A stretch of 64,000 nt of DNA, taken from Oscillospiraceae bacterium (lineage in GTDB: Bacteria; Bacillota; Clostridia; Oscillospirales; Oscillospiraceae). The stretch spans positions 1 to 64,000 of the forward strand of contig JAAWNQ010000006.1 of NCBI GenBank assembly GCA_022799035.1, given 5' to 3'. Of the stretch, positions 7,610 through 15,874 are shown piece after piece. The translations under genes were made by a program, and so were the position numbers. Positions within the stretch are counted from its first letter, which is position 1, and every line of letters starts with the position of its first letter. The notes beneath the pieces are model-generated. The model had not been told where the DNA came from, ran no database searches, and worked only from the letters and a program-made list of their open reading frames with translations.

Positions 7610-8518
7610 CTATCTCCCCAGCTTCCTCAGCGCCCCCTCAAACCAATCGGGCAAAGGGCACTCCACCTCCACCCGCTCCCCGGTGCGGGGGTGGGCAAAG
7701 CTCAGTTTTTTTGCGTGGAGACACTGACCCGCCAGACCGGGATAGGGCTTTTTTGCCCCGTAGACCATATCCCCCAGCAGGGGATGCCCCAGGGAGGCCA
7801 GATGGACCCGGATCTGGTGGGTGCGGCCGGTCTCCAGCCGGCACCTCAGGTAGGTATAGCCGCTGTACCGCTCCAGGACCTCCCAGTGGGTCACGGCGTT
7901 CTTCCCATTCACCCGGTCAACAGCCATCCGCTTCCGGTCCACCGGGTGGCGGGCGATGGGGGCGTCCACGGTGCCGAAGTCCTCCCGAAAGCCCCCCACC
8001 GCCACGGCATGGTATTCCCGGTAGAGGCTGTGGTCCTCCAGCTGGGCGGCCAGGGCCAGGTGGGCGGCGTCGTTTTTCGCCGCGATGAGAAGCCCCGAGG
8101 TGTCCCGGTCGATCCGGTGGACGATGCCGGGACGGAGCTTTCCGTTGATTCCGGACAGGCTATTTCCGCAGTGATATAACAATGCGTTTACCAACGTCCC
8201 GTCCGGATGCCCCGCCGCCGGGTGGACCACCATGCCCACCGGCTTGTTGACCACGATCACGTCGCCGTCCTCGTAGACCACATCCAGGGGGATATCCTGG
8301 GGGAGGGCCTCAATGGGCTCCGGGTCGGGGAGGTCCACCCTATAGACCTCCCCAGGGACGGTCTTCCGGTTCTTCTTCACCCGCTCCCCGCCGCAGAGCA
8401 CCGCCCCATCCTCCAAAAGCCTTTGGGCCCCGGAGCGAGTCAGGCCCTCCACCGCGCGGGAGAGAAACTGGTCCACCCGTTCCCCCGCCAGATCGGCGGT
8501 CAATTCAAGCCGGGTCAT
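7610..8518 (-). CDS. rluD: RluA/RluD-family 23S rRNA pseudouridine synthase
   Basis: 302 aa. Residues 10-65 form an S4 domain (RVDQFLSRAVEGLTRSGAQRLL). The catalytic domain has the RluA-family signature HRIDRDTSGL (134-143, catalytic Asp137) and GRTHQIRVHLASLGHPLLGD. It converts uridine to pseudouridine in large-subunit rRNA. The start at 8518 gives MTRLELTADLAG; a longer open frame upstream lies inside lspA. Its first 14 nt overlap the lspA 3' end, the common lspA-rluD arrangement in Bacillota. Exact target site is inferred from family membership. Confidence 0.92.
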   Translation of the reverse strand: MTRLELTADLAGERVDQFLSRAVEGLTRSGAQRLLEDGAVLCGGERVKKNRKTVPGEVYRVDLPDPEPIEALPQDIPLDVVYEDGDVIVVNKPVGMVVHPAAGHPDGTLVNALLYHCGNSLSGINGKLRPGIVHRIDRDTSGLLIAAKNDAAHLALAAQLEDHSLYREYHAVAVGGFREDFGTVDAPIARHPVDRKRMAVDRVNGKNAVTHWEVLERYSGYTYLRCRLETGRTHQIRVHLASLGHPLLGDMVYGAKKPYPGLAGQCLHAKKLSFAHPRTGERVEVECPLPDWFEGALRKLGR

Positions 8519-8975
8519 TCCCCGCCTCCTTATCCTTGTCCCAGAGCAGGAGCACATAGACCGCCATCAGGAAGCCCCCCACCACCACGCAGATATCGGC
8601 CACGTTGAAGACGGCGAAGTTCATAAAGGTGGTCTCAAACATATCGGTGACAAACCCCAGAAAGGCCCGGTCAATGAGATTTCCCACCGCCCCGGCCAGG
8701 ATGAGGGCCAGGGACAGCTTCCCCCAGGCCCCAGGGAAATAGTTTTTCCACAGCAGAGCCGCCACCGCCACCGAGGCCCCCAGGGACACCAATGTCAGCA
8801 GCCAGGTCATCCCCGAAAAGCTGGAGAAGGCCGCCCCGGTGTTCTGGGTATAGGTCAGGTCCATCAGATAGGGAATAAAGGGGATGGAGGTCCCCAAAGG
8901 GATGGCCCCCCGGACCCACCATTTCACCAGTTGATCAATTACAATCAGACATATTGAAAGAATAAAATACAGCAC
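8505..8975 (-). CDS. lspA: Lipoprotein signal peptidase II
   Basis: 156 aa with four membrane helices. Family motifs are present: IDQLVKWW near the N-terminus, NTGAAFS (45-51), GNLIDRAFLG with Asp102, and FNVADICVV with Asp127; the two aspartates are the catalytic dyad. It removes signal peptides from diacylglyceryl-modified prolipoproteins in the membrane. Several lipoproteins in this window are likely substrates (the amino-acid and peptide binding proteins). It overlaps the downstream pseudouridine synthase gene. Confidence 0.95.
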   Translation of the reverse strand: MLYFILSICLIVIDQLVKWWVRGAIPLGTSIPFIPYLMDLTYTQNTGAAFSSFSGMTWLLTLVSLGASVAVAALLWKNYFPGAWGKLSLALILAGAVGNLIDRAFLGFVTDMFETTFMNFAVFNVADICVVVGGFLMAVYVLLLWDKDKEAGNDPA

Positions 8976-10004
8976 GAAATCACTCCTTGTCAGTCCGACT
9001 GGGCCAAAATTTTTTGGGGCCCCGCCGGGGGAATCTTTTCCCGGCCTACCCGGCCGGGGGTCTATTTCTTGGCTTTCCCAGCCGGGGCCAAAACCGCTTT
9101 AGAAGCGGTTCTGGACTCCGAATCTTTAAGGGCGTAAGACCAGAGGAATAAACTACGAGGTGCGGTACAACCATAAAGAGTCCTAATCCTGCAATGTTAT
9201 CCCTGGAATGAAAACCCTATGGTTACGCCCGTTATTGACCGGCGGCTCCCTCAAAACGACCCGCCGTCCCTCTTGCGCCGCTACCGCTGAGAATATCGTA
9301 ACCTTTCGTTTCTTCGCTGTAATTCCCGCCGCCTGGGCGGGTGGTTCCTATGGGGCGAGCGGGTTTGGAACCCGCCCCTACAGAAGATCCGTCATACATG
9401 TTGCCACATCCCTTTTTTGTGGATGGGGTGAAATGGTGTGGGGCGCGACGACCTCGGCGCACCACCAGGTATGGTATCTACCCCCGTAGGGCGGGGGCTT
9501 GCCCCCGCCGCCAGGTATGGTATCTCCCATCCGCAGGGCCATGTATCCCCACCCGCCCAAACCTTGCCCTCTGCCCTCGTGGGGTGCGACGACCCGGCGC
9601 GCCGCCAGGTATGGCGCCACCTTCCACAAAACGGTATGGTCCCGTAGGGGCGGGTCACTGACCCGCCCGCCTGAGAAGTACCAGTCATCAAGCTGGGCAG
9701 GATGGAGGCGGCGTGATTCCAGCGAACACGCTCACAATGCCTCCCCCACGTATGCGCGGGCGCGGGGCAAGTGGGAATAGAGAGCATAAAGATGCTAAGA
9801 GCCGACTTTAGAACACATGGCCGATGTCCTTAAAAGACTTTTCTTGCTTACTCCCGTTTAACGAGCGTAGTGAGTTTAGCGGGAGTTAGTGCCGCGAAGC
9901 GGTTGAGAGCGCGAGAGGCCATTCTTTGGCCCGACAAAGAATGGTCTTTCGCAATCACGCAGTTGTAGGGTTGCTGGCAACCCCCAGCCAAACGGTACAG
10001 CGTA
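8976..10004. repeat. Gene-free, palindrome-rich intergenic region (about 1 kb)
   Basis: No credible coding frame is seen. The region holds AACCGCTT/AAGCGGTT (9092-9110), a GGGGCG..GCGGGTT/AACCCGCCCC hairpin (9352-9380), a 35-bp repeat in two diverged copies (9441-9476 and 9580-9614, sharing GCGACGACC and CCAGGTATGG) plus a partial copy at 9506-9520, a 26-bp palindrome at 9486-9511 found again at 59886-59911, a GTAGGGGCGGG/CCCGCC hairpin (9645-9671), and a 12-bp hairpin GGCCATTCTTTG/CAAAGAATGGTC (9917-9946). It looks like clustered REP-type elements. Confidence 0.6.
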
Positions 10005-11753
10005 TCAGGAGATCTCCTGCGCTCTGCACAACTTGGCAAACTCCCCGCCCTTCTCCACCAGCTCCTCCCAGGTGCCCAGCTCCACCACCCGGTTGTCGTC
10101 GATAACGGCGATGCGGCTGGCGCTCTTCACCGTGGACAGCCGGTGGGCGATGATAAGGGTGGTGCGGCCCTTGGCCAGCTCGTCAAAGGCCCCCTGGATC
10201 CGCTGCTCGGTCACCGTGTCCAGGGCGGAGGTGGCCTCATCCAAAATGAGCACCGGGGGATCCTTCAAAAAGACCCGGGCGATGGACACCCGCTGCTTCT
10301 GCCCTCCGGAGAGCATGACCCCCCGCTCCCCCACGTAGGTCTGGAAGCCGTCGGGCATAGCCATCACGTCGTCGTAGAGCTCGGCCCGGCGGGCGGCGGC
10401 GTAGACCTCCTCCTCGGTACACCCGGGGCTTCCATAGGCGATGTTGTCAAAGATGGTCCCGGCAAAGAGGAACACGTCCTGCTGCACCACCCCGATATTC
10501 CGGCGCAGGGAGTCCATCTTCAGCTCCCGCACGTCGGCCCCGTCCACCCGGATGGCCCCCTCCGTCACGTCGTAGAACCGGGGGATAAGCTGGCACAGGG
10601 TGGACTTGCCGCCCCCGGAGGGGCCCACCACCGCCACCGTCTCCCCGGCGGGGATATGGAGGTTTACCTCCTCCAGCACCGGGGGCTTTTCCGGGTCGTA
10701 GGTAAAACTCACGTTCTCAATGTGGATATCCCCCCGGACAGTCCCCGCGTCCCGGGCGTTGGGGGCGTCCTGGATCTGGGGCTGGGTGCGCATCAGCTCC
10801 ACAAACCGGCCAAACCCCGCCATCCCCTGCATGAACTGCTCCACAAAGGCGGAGAGCTTACGGATGGGGGTGATGAAGGTGGTGACGTAGAGGGAGAAGG
10901 TCACCAGATCCACATAGTCCAGCTCCCCCCGGATCAGGAACACTCCCCCCGCCGCGATGACCAGCACGGGGAGCAGGCCCATGCACAGCTCCATCCCCGA
11001 GTGGTAGATGGCCATGGCCTTGTAGTGATCCCGCTTGGCGTCCCGGAACTGGTGGTTGGACTCGTTGAATTTCCGTTTCTCCTCCGCCTCGTTGGCAAAG
11101 GCCTGGGCGGTGCGGATGCCGGAGATGGAGGACTCTATCTCCCCGTTGATCACCGCCAGCTTGGCCTTCACCGCCCGGGAGGTGCGGCTCATCCGCCGCC
11201 GCTGGAGGATGGTGAAGCACAGGAAGATGGGCACCACCGAAAACACGATAAGGGCCAGCTGCCACTGGATGGTAAGCATCACGCAGAAGGCCCCCGTCAG
11301 GGTGATCACCGAGATGAACAGATCCTCGGGGCCGTGGTGGGCAAGCTCGGTGATCTCAAAGAGATCCCCGGTGACCCGGCTCATCAGCTGTCCGGTGCGG
11401 TTGTGGTCAAAGAAGGAGAAGGACAGGGTCTGCATATGCTCAAACAGGTCCCGGCGGATGTCGGTCTCGATCCTGGCCCCCAACAGGTGGCCCCAGTAGG
11501 TGACGATAAAGGTAAACACCGCCTTGCACAGGTAGGCCGCCCCCAAAACCGCCATAAGGGTGAAGAAGGCGGAGAACAGCCCCTGAGGCAGCAGCTCATT
11601 GAGGGCGTAGCGGGAGGCCATGGGGAAACTCAGATCCACCAGGCACACCCCCAACGCGCAGGCCATATCCAGCAGAAAAATGGCCATATGGGGCTTATAG
11701 TAGGACATAAAGATAGCGATATGTCCTTTGTTCTTCATATCCTTGGCGGTCAT
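10005..11753 (-). CDS. ABC exporter, fused membrane and ATPase domains (MsbA-like)
   Basis: 582 aa half-transporter. Six transmembrane helices lie in residues 20-310, with the family element FFDHNRTGQLMSRVTGD. The ATPase domain is from about 345: Walker A GPSGGGKST (377-385), signature LSGGQKQR, Walker B VLILDEATSALD and the H-loop histidine in LIIAHRLS. It would act as a homodimer exporting a lipid, drug or peptide; the substrate cannot be told. It is monocistronic, with a GGGTTG/CAACCC hairpin (9968-9983) downstream and the repeat-rich region beyond. Confidence 0.9.
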   Translation of the reverse strand: MTAKDMKNKGHIAIFMSYYKPHMAIFLLDMACALGVCLVDLSFPMASRYALNELLPQGLFSAFFTLMAVLGAAYLCKAVFTFIVTYWGHLLGARIETDIRRDLFEHMQTLSFSFFDHNRTGQLMSRVTGDLFEITELAHHGPEDLFISVITLTGAFCVMLTIQWQLALIVFSVVPIFLCFTILQRRRMSRTSRAVKAKLAVINGEIESSISGIRTAQAFANEAEEKRKFNESNHQFRDAKRDHYKAMAIYHSGMELCMGLLPVLVIAAGGVFLIRGELDYVDLVTFSLYVTTFITPIRKLSAFVEQFMQGMAGFGRFVELMRTQPQIQDAPNARDAGTVRGDIHIENVSFTYDPEKPPVLEEVNLHIPAGETVAVVGPSGGGKSTLCQLIPRFYDVTEGAIRVDGADVRELKMDSLRRNIGVVQQDVFLFAGTIFDNIAYGSPGCTEEEVYAAARRAELYDDVMAMPDGFQTYVGERGVMLSGGQKQRVSIARVFLKDPPVLILDEATSALDTVTEQRIQGAFDELAKGRTTLIIAHRLSTVKSASRIAVIDDNRVVELGTWEELVEKGGEFAKLCRAQEIS

Positions 11754-11829
11754 AGGAGCGCCTCCGTTTCCGAGAAATCATGCCTACCAGTATATCCCAA
11801 AGAGGGGGGATGTGTCAATGCGTGGGGAG

Positions 11830-11875
11830 AGGGAGAGAAAGAGGGCCGGCCCGGGAGATCCCCAGGCCGGCCCTT
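11830..11875 (-). terminator. Terminator of the ribU-creatininase operon
   Basis: AGGGCCGGCC (11842-11851) pairs with GGCCGGCCCT (11865-11874); on the minus strand a pyrimidine-rich CTCTTTCTCT tract follows. Confidence 0.65.
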
Positions 11876-11912
11876 TGGTAGTATCCGGATCCTGCTGTGC
11901 GCCAGGAAGCCG

Positions 11913-12698
11913 TTACCAGTCCCGGATCTCCAGCAGAGGCGCTATCAGCTCCCGGGCGCTGACCCGGAGGATGGTCTCCCCTTTCTCCGCGCTGGCGCCG
12001 CTGGGGTCCCCGCCGATGCCGATGGGCTGTCCCTCCCGGGTGGTGAAGTCCCGCCCCATCCAGTTCAGGGCGTGCTCCCCGGAAAAACGGACCGCCTTTT
12101 TCCCCTCGTAGGCCGTTTTGTATCCTGCCCGGGAATGGTCCAGCTTTACAGAATCGGGACAGATGGCCATAACCATGGAGGTCTCCATCTCCCCGCCGTG
12201 GAAGTCAAAGGTGTTCCCCGGGGAGACGGTCTTCTGCACCTCGGGGTGGAAAAAGGCCCCCGAGGCCAGGACGAAGGGCAGGATCCCCAGATCGTGCCGC
12301 AATTGCCGGGTCAGGGCGTCCACAATGGGCCGGTTGCCCCCATGGCAGATGAGGAAGACAAACCTTCGGAAGCCGTGGCTTGCAATGCTCTCGGTGATCT
12401 CATATAGCATTTTGTAGTAGGTGTCCGGCTTCAGGGTCACCGAGCCGCAGAAATCCATGTGCTCCACGCTCAGCCCCACCGGAAGGGTGGGAAAGACCAG
12501 CATGGGGAAATCGGGGTCCGCCTTCTCCATCTCTTCCTTGATGTACCGGGGCATGGCGGCGCCGATCATCATATCCGTGCCCAGGGGCGCCTGGTCTCCG
12601 TGCTGTTCGGTGGCCCCCAGGGGGATCATGACGATGGTTTTCTCCTTGTCCACCTGCTCCATCTCCAGCCGGGTCAGCTCTGCGTAATTTCGGATCAT
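11913..12698 (-). CDS. Creatininase-family amidohydrolase
   Basis: 261 aa from ATG 12698 (GGAGGAGACCGAA upstream). Metal-binding motifs of the creatininase fold are intact: GATEQHGDQAPLGTD near 28-42, CHGGNRP, and HGGEMETS. Members hydrolyse C-N bonds and include creatininase, the mycofactocin peptidase MftE and ArfB, a deformylase of archaeal riboflavin synthesis. The gene begins 19 nt after ribU and has no promoter of its own, so it is read from the FMN-riboswitch transcript. That context suggests a flavin- or pteridine-related amide substrate; this is inference. Confidence 0.85.
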   Translation of the reverse strand: MIRNYAELTRLEMEQVDKEKTIVMIPLGATEQHGDQAPLGTDMMIGAAMPRYIKEEMEKADPDFPMLVFPTLPVGLSVEHMDFCGSVTLKPDTYYKMLYEITESIASHGFRRFVFLICHGGNRPIVDALTRQLRHDLGILPFVLASGAFFHPEVQKTVSPGNTFDFHGGEMETSMVMAICPDSVKLDHSRAGYKTAYEGKKAVRFSGEHALNWMGRDFTTREGQPIGIGGDPSGASAEKGETILRVSARELIAPLLEIRDW

Positions 12699-12717
12699 TT
12701 CGGTCTCCTCCCTCTGT

Positions 12718-13338
12718 TCAGTGTTCCGCCTGGAGCTTCCGGAAGCCGCGCAGGCTGGGGACCAGCCGATGGTAAAGCACGTGGGCAATGCCGTAGTTCA
12801 GGGCGTATTTGAGAAGGTTGAAGGGGATGGTGGCCATGATGACAAAGCCGGTAAGGTCGGTGATGGCCGGGTTGGCGGCCGAGACCATCCGGACCACCTC
12901 ATCCAGGGGCAGGCCGTAGGAGGCGGCGTAGAGGGGCAGGGTGATAAAGGCGTTGCAAAAGCAGCTCCACCCCAGCCGGATCAGTCCGCTGAGGGTCAGG
13001 GTGATGGCGGTGCCCTTGGGGGAGAGCCCGGTCTTTCTGGAAATGAGCCACATCGGCAGGATAAACAGGGCGATACCGATCAGGTTGGCGAACTCCCCCA
13101 CAAAGTTGGAGTTGGTGCCCACCGTGACCACCTTGATAAGGACCTTGATGATCTCCACCGCAAAGCCCGAGGCGGGCCCGATGCTGAACAGGGCGATGAC
13201 GGCGGGGACGTCGCTGAAGTCCACCTTGTAGAATACGGGCATCATGGGCACGGAAAACTCCAGGGACATGAGCACTCCGGCCAGCGCCGCCAGTAGGGCG
13301 GTGTAGACCAGCTTTGGGACGGACCAGCTTTTCTTCAT
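12718..13338 (-). CDS. ribU: ECF transporter S component, riboflavin-type
   Basis: 206 aa with five or six membrane helices. The start at 13338 has GGAGGAATCAAAC. The N-terminus KLVYTALLAALAGVLMSLEF is followed by VDFSDVPAVIALFSIGPASGFAVEIIKVLI, a pattern of RibU proteins. It binds riboflavin and works with the shared EcfAAT module, which is not encoded here. The FMN riboswitch directly upstream supports the substrate. It is followed after 19 nt by a creatininase-family gene. Confidence 0.9.
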   Translation of the reverse strand: MKKSWSVPKLVYTALLAALAGVLMSLEFSVPMMPVFYKVDFSDVPAVIALFSIGPASGFAVEIIKVLIKVVTVGTNSNFVGEFANLIGIALFILPMWLISRKTGLSPKGTAITLTLSGLIRLGWSCFCNAFITLPLYAASYGLPLDEVVRMVSAANPAITDLTGFVIMATIPFNLLKYALNYGIAHVLYHRLVPSLRGFRKLQAEH

Positions 13339-13399
13339 GTTTGATTCCTCCAAACTTGATAAATGCGGAGGGCGGAGCCCTCCCAGATACAAGTTCCTC

Positions 13400-13436
13400 G
13401 AAAATCAAAGATCCCCGAAGCAAAAAGCCTCGGGGA
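13400..13436 (-). terminator. Riboswitch-controlled terminator
   Basis: On minus, CCCCGAGGC and GCTTCGGGG pair around TTTTT (13435-13427, 13421-13413), followed by ATCTTTGATTTT. It lies between the FMN aptamer and ribU. A second hairpin, GGCCGGAGT/ACTCCGGCC (13459-13479), sits between aptamer and terminator and may be the alternative structure. Confidence 0.7.
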
Positions 13437-13493
13437 CCCACGCTCGGATCTGCCTTCCGGCCGGAGTAACACTCCGGCCATGGACGTGTCCAA

Positions 13494-13610
13494 ATTCTTC
13501 TCTCATCCAGACTATACTGTCGGTCCCGGAATCGCACCGGGTCGGCCTTGCCAAAACAAGGTTCGCGGACTATACCGCCGGTAGGGAATCTCACCCTGCC
13601 CCGAAGAACT
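13494..13610 (-). promoter_or_regulatory. FMN riboswitch (RFN element)
   Basis: On minus the conserved RFN blocks appear in order: CTTCGGGGCAGGGTGAGATT, CCTACCGGCGGTATAGTCCG, GACCCGGTGCGATTCCGGG, ACCGACAGTATAGTCTGGAT and the closing GAGAGAAGAA, which pairs with the start. It binds FMN and lowers expression of ribU and the creatininase gene when flavin is plentiful. Confidence 0.96.
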
Positions 13611-13625
13611 TATTCTGTTGGCTCC

Positions 13626-13654
13626 ATTTTAACAAAGGAACCCGCCCCTGTCAA
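13626..13654 (-). promoter_or_regulatory. Promoter of the FMN riboswitch transcript
   Basis: TTGACA (13654-13649), 17-bp spacer, TAAAAT (13631-13626) on minus. Transcription would start about 10 nt before the aptamer. Confidence 0.8.
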
Positions 13655-13680
13655 GGGCCTTGCCCCAATACACAAGCCCA

Positions 13681-13709
13681 TTGTGAAATCCGGGAAATTG
13701 TGGTATGAT
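13681..13709 (+). promoter_or_regulatory. Promoter of thiI operon
   Basis: TTGTGA (13681-13686), 17-bp spacer, TATGAT (13704-13709), 40 bp upstream of the thiI start and divergent from the ribU promoter. Confidence 0.7.
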
Positions 13710-13748
13710 ATCAAAACGAATGCTTTTACGCGGAAAGGAACATTTCCC

Positions 13749-14930
13749 ATGAACGACATCATCCTTCTGAAATTAGGCGAGCTGGTCCTCAAAGGCCTGA
13801 ACCGCCACAATTTTGAGGAGCAGCTCATGTCCAACGCCCGCCGCCGCCTGAACCACTGCGGGGGCAAGTTCAAGGTCACCACCAAGCAGTCCATCACCTA
13901 CGTGGAGCCCATGGAGGACTCCTGCGACATGGACGCCGCCTTCGAGGCCATGAAGAAGATCTTCGGGGCCGTGGGGGTCTGCCGCTGCCGGGCCTGCGAG
14001 AAGGACAAGGATGTCATGCTCTCCGCCGCCAGGGAGTTCCTGGCCCCCCAGCTGGCCCAGGCCAAGACCTTCAAGGTGGAGTGCAAACGTTCCGACAAGA
14101 CCTTCCCCCTCAACTCCATCCAGCTGGCCCAGTACCTGGGCGGGGAGCTGGACGAGGCCTACCCCCACCTTACCGCCGACATGCACCACCCCGACCTCAC
14201 CGTCTACGTGGAGGTCCGGGACGACGCGGCCTTCATCCACGGGGCGGTGGAGCCGGGGGCGGGAGGGCTCCCCGTGGGCATGGGGGGACGGGCGGTGAGC
14301 CTTCTCTCCGGGGGCATCGACTCCCCCGTGGCCTCCTGGATGATGGCCAAGCGGGGTCTCTCCCTGGAGATGGTCCACTTTTTCTCCTACCCCTACACCT
14401 CCGAGGAGGCCAAGCAGAAGGTCCTGGACCTTGCCAAACTGCTGACCCCCTGGACAGGGCGGCTGGTGGTCCATGTGGTCCCCTTCACCGCCATTCAGGA
14501 GGAGCTGCGCCGCTCCTGCCCGGAAGAGATGTTCACCATCCTTATGCGCCGGTTTATGATGCGTATCTCCGCCCAGGTGGCCAAGCGTGTGGGGGCCGAG
14601 GCCCTCATCACCGGGGAGAGCCTGGGCCAGGTGGCCTCCCAGACCATGGAGGCCATGCACTGCACCGGTGCCGTCACCGACCTTCCCATCTTCCGTCCTG
14701 TGGTGGGCATGGACAAGGAGGAGATCGTGCGTATTTCCCGGAAAATAGGCACCTTTGAGACCTCCATCCTCCCCTACGAGGACTGCTGCACCGTCTTCAC
14801 CCCCAAGCACCCCAAGCTGAAGCCCACCCTCAAGCAATGCGAGGAGGCGGAGGCCAAGCTGGACGTAGAGGCTCTGGTGACCGCCGCCGTGGAGGGCGTC
14901 GAGCGGGTCCGGATCGGCTGGGGCGAGTAG
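13749..14930 (+). CDS. thiI: tRNA 4-thiouridine synthase ThiI
   Basis: 393 aa from ATG 13749. An N-terminal ferredoxin-like part and THUMP domain (about 60-165) precede the PP-loop ATPase domain with LSGGIDSPVASWMMAKRG (SGGIDS at 187-192). There is no C-terminal rhodanese domain, as in Bacillus, so sulfur must come from a partner cysteine desulfurase not seen here. It makes s4U8 in tRNA and may supply sulfur for thiamine. It is the first gene of a tight run with the P-loop kinase, DUF2809 and cinA. Confidence 0.95.
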   Translation: MNDIILLKLGELVLKGLNRHNFEEQLMSNARRRLNHCGGKFKVTTKQSITYVEPMEDSCDMDAAFEAMKKIFGAVGVCRCRACEKDKDVMLSAAREFLAPQLAQAKTFKVECKRSDKTFPLNSIQLAQYLGGELDEAYPHLTADMHHPDLTVYVEVRDDAAFIHGAVEPGAGGLPVGMGGRAVSLLSGGIDSPVASWMMAKRGLSLEMVHFFSYPYTSEEAKQKVLDLAKLLTPWTGRLVVHVVPFTAIQEELRRSCPEEMFTILMRRFMMRISAQVAKRVGAEALITGESLGQVASQTMEAMHCTGAVTDLPIFRPVVGMDKEEIVRISRKIGTFETSILPYEDCCTVFTPKHPKLKPTLKQCEEAEAKLDVEALVTAAVEGVERVRIGWGE

Positions 14931-14931
14931 G

Positions 14932-15480
14932 ATGGTCCTGCTGATCGCCGGAGCCTCCCATACGGGGAAGACCCTTTTGGCCCAAGGACTTTTGGAGAGA
15001 TATGGATATCCATACCTCTCCATCGACCACCTGAAAATGGGACTGATCCGCAGCGGGCAGACCCGCCTGACGCCCATGAGCGGTACCGGGGAGCTGACCG
15101 CCTACCTGTGGCCTATCGTGCGGGAAATGATCAAGACCGCCATTGAAAACGGGCAAAACCTGATCGTGGAGGGGTGCTATATCCCCTTCGACTGGAGGCG
15201 AGATTTTGGGGAGCGCTACCTCCGGGACATCCGCTACCGCTGCCTGGTCATGAGCGAGGCCTACATCCGCGCCCGCTTTTCCGATATAAAAGGGTTTGCA
15301 AACGCCGTGGAGACCCGGCTGGAGGATTCCGGCTGCACGATGGAGACCTTGCTTCGGGACAATGGGGAGGCCTTAAGGCTGTGCCGGGCGCATGGGCTGG
15401 AGTATATCTGGATCGACGGCGCCTATCCCGCCGGCCTGGACGAGCTCGCCTTTTCCCTGGAGGGGAGGGAGCCGGGATGA
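14932..15480 (+). CDS. P-loop kinase-like protein (2-phosphoglycerate kinase/zeta-toxin-like)
   Basis: 182 aa. Walker A is GASHTGKT (residues 7-14), followed by YLSIDHLKMGLIRSG, where Asp and Lys suit a small-molecule or nucleotide kinase. The later IVEGCYIP is a beta-strand typical of this clan. It starts one base after the thiI stop and overlaps the next gene by ATGA, so it is embedded in that operon. Substrate unknown; zeta-toxin and 2-phosphoglycerate kinase annotations are both only fold-level. Confidence 0.6.
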   Translation: MVLLIAGASHTGKTLLAQGLLERYGYPYLSIDHLKMGLIRSGQTRLTPMSGTGELTAYLWPIVREMIKTAIENGQNLIVEGCYIPFDWRRDFGERYLRDIRYRCLVMSEAYIRARFSDIKGFANAVETRLEDSGCTMETLLRDNGEALRLCRAHGLEYIWIDGAYPAGLDELAFSLEGREPG

Positions 15481-15860
15481 GCGGCCTTCGGAAACGGTAC
15501 GCCCTTGCCTTCCTCCTGCTGCTGGGGGTGGAGGTCGTCATCGCCCTCTTTGTCCATGACCGCTTTGTCCGCCCCTACCTGGGGGATGTACTGGTGGTGT
15601 GGGTCGTCTACGCCTTTCTGCGGACCCTGTTTCCCACAGGCCTCCCCTGGCTCCCGGCGGGGGTCGCCATCTTCGCCGCTTTGGTGGAGGTGGGGCAGGC
15701 CTTTCATCTGGTGGACCGGCTGGGGCTGGGACACATCCCCTTCTTCCGTATCCTGCTGGGGAACACCTTTGATTGGGCCGACCTGCTGTGTTATTGCGCG
15801 GGAGCCGGGCTGCTCCTACTGATCGAGACCCTTTCCCACAAGTCCTGCCGCCGCCGTTAA
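15477..15860 (+). CDS. DUF2809 family membrane protein
   Basis: 127 aa with four membrane helices. The pattern RYALAFLLLLGVEVVIALFV, FVRPYLGDVLVVWVVYAFLR and GNTFDWADLLCYCAGAGLLL matches DUF2809; the conserved RPYLGDVLVV and DWADLLCY segments are both present. Function is unknown. Its ATG overlaps the stop of the kinase-like gene. A longer upstream open frame is a shadow of that gene. Confidence 0.85.
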   Translation: MSGLRKRYALAFLLLLGVEVVIALFVHDRFVRPYLGDVLVVWVVYAFLRTLFPTGLPWLPAGVAIFAALVEVGQAFHLVDRLGLGHIPFFRILLGNTFDWADLLCYCAGAGLLLLIETLSHKSCRRR

Positions 15861-15874
15861 AGGAGGATCTTTGT

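Noticed and set aside
9441-9671. CRISPR array
   Set aside because: The repeats are few, diverged and unevenly spaced, contain palindromes of REP type, and no cas genes are present.
9208-9780. Short open frames in the 9-10 kb region as genes
   Set aside because: They overlap in several frames, lack ribosome sites and are composed of repeats and palindromes.
13459-13479. GGCCGGAGT hairpin as the main terminator of the FMN riboswitch
   Set aside because: It is followed by GGAAGG rather than U residues; the next hairpin at 13413-13435 has the better U-rich tail.
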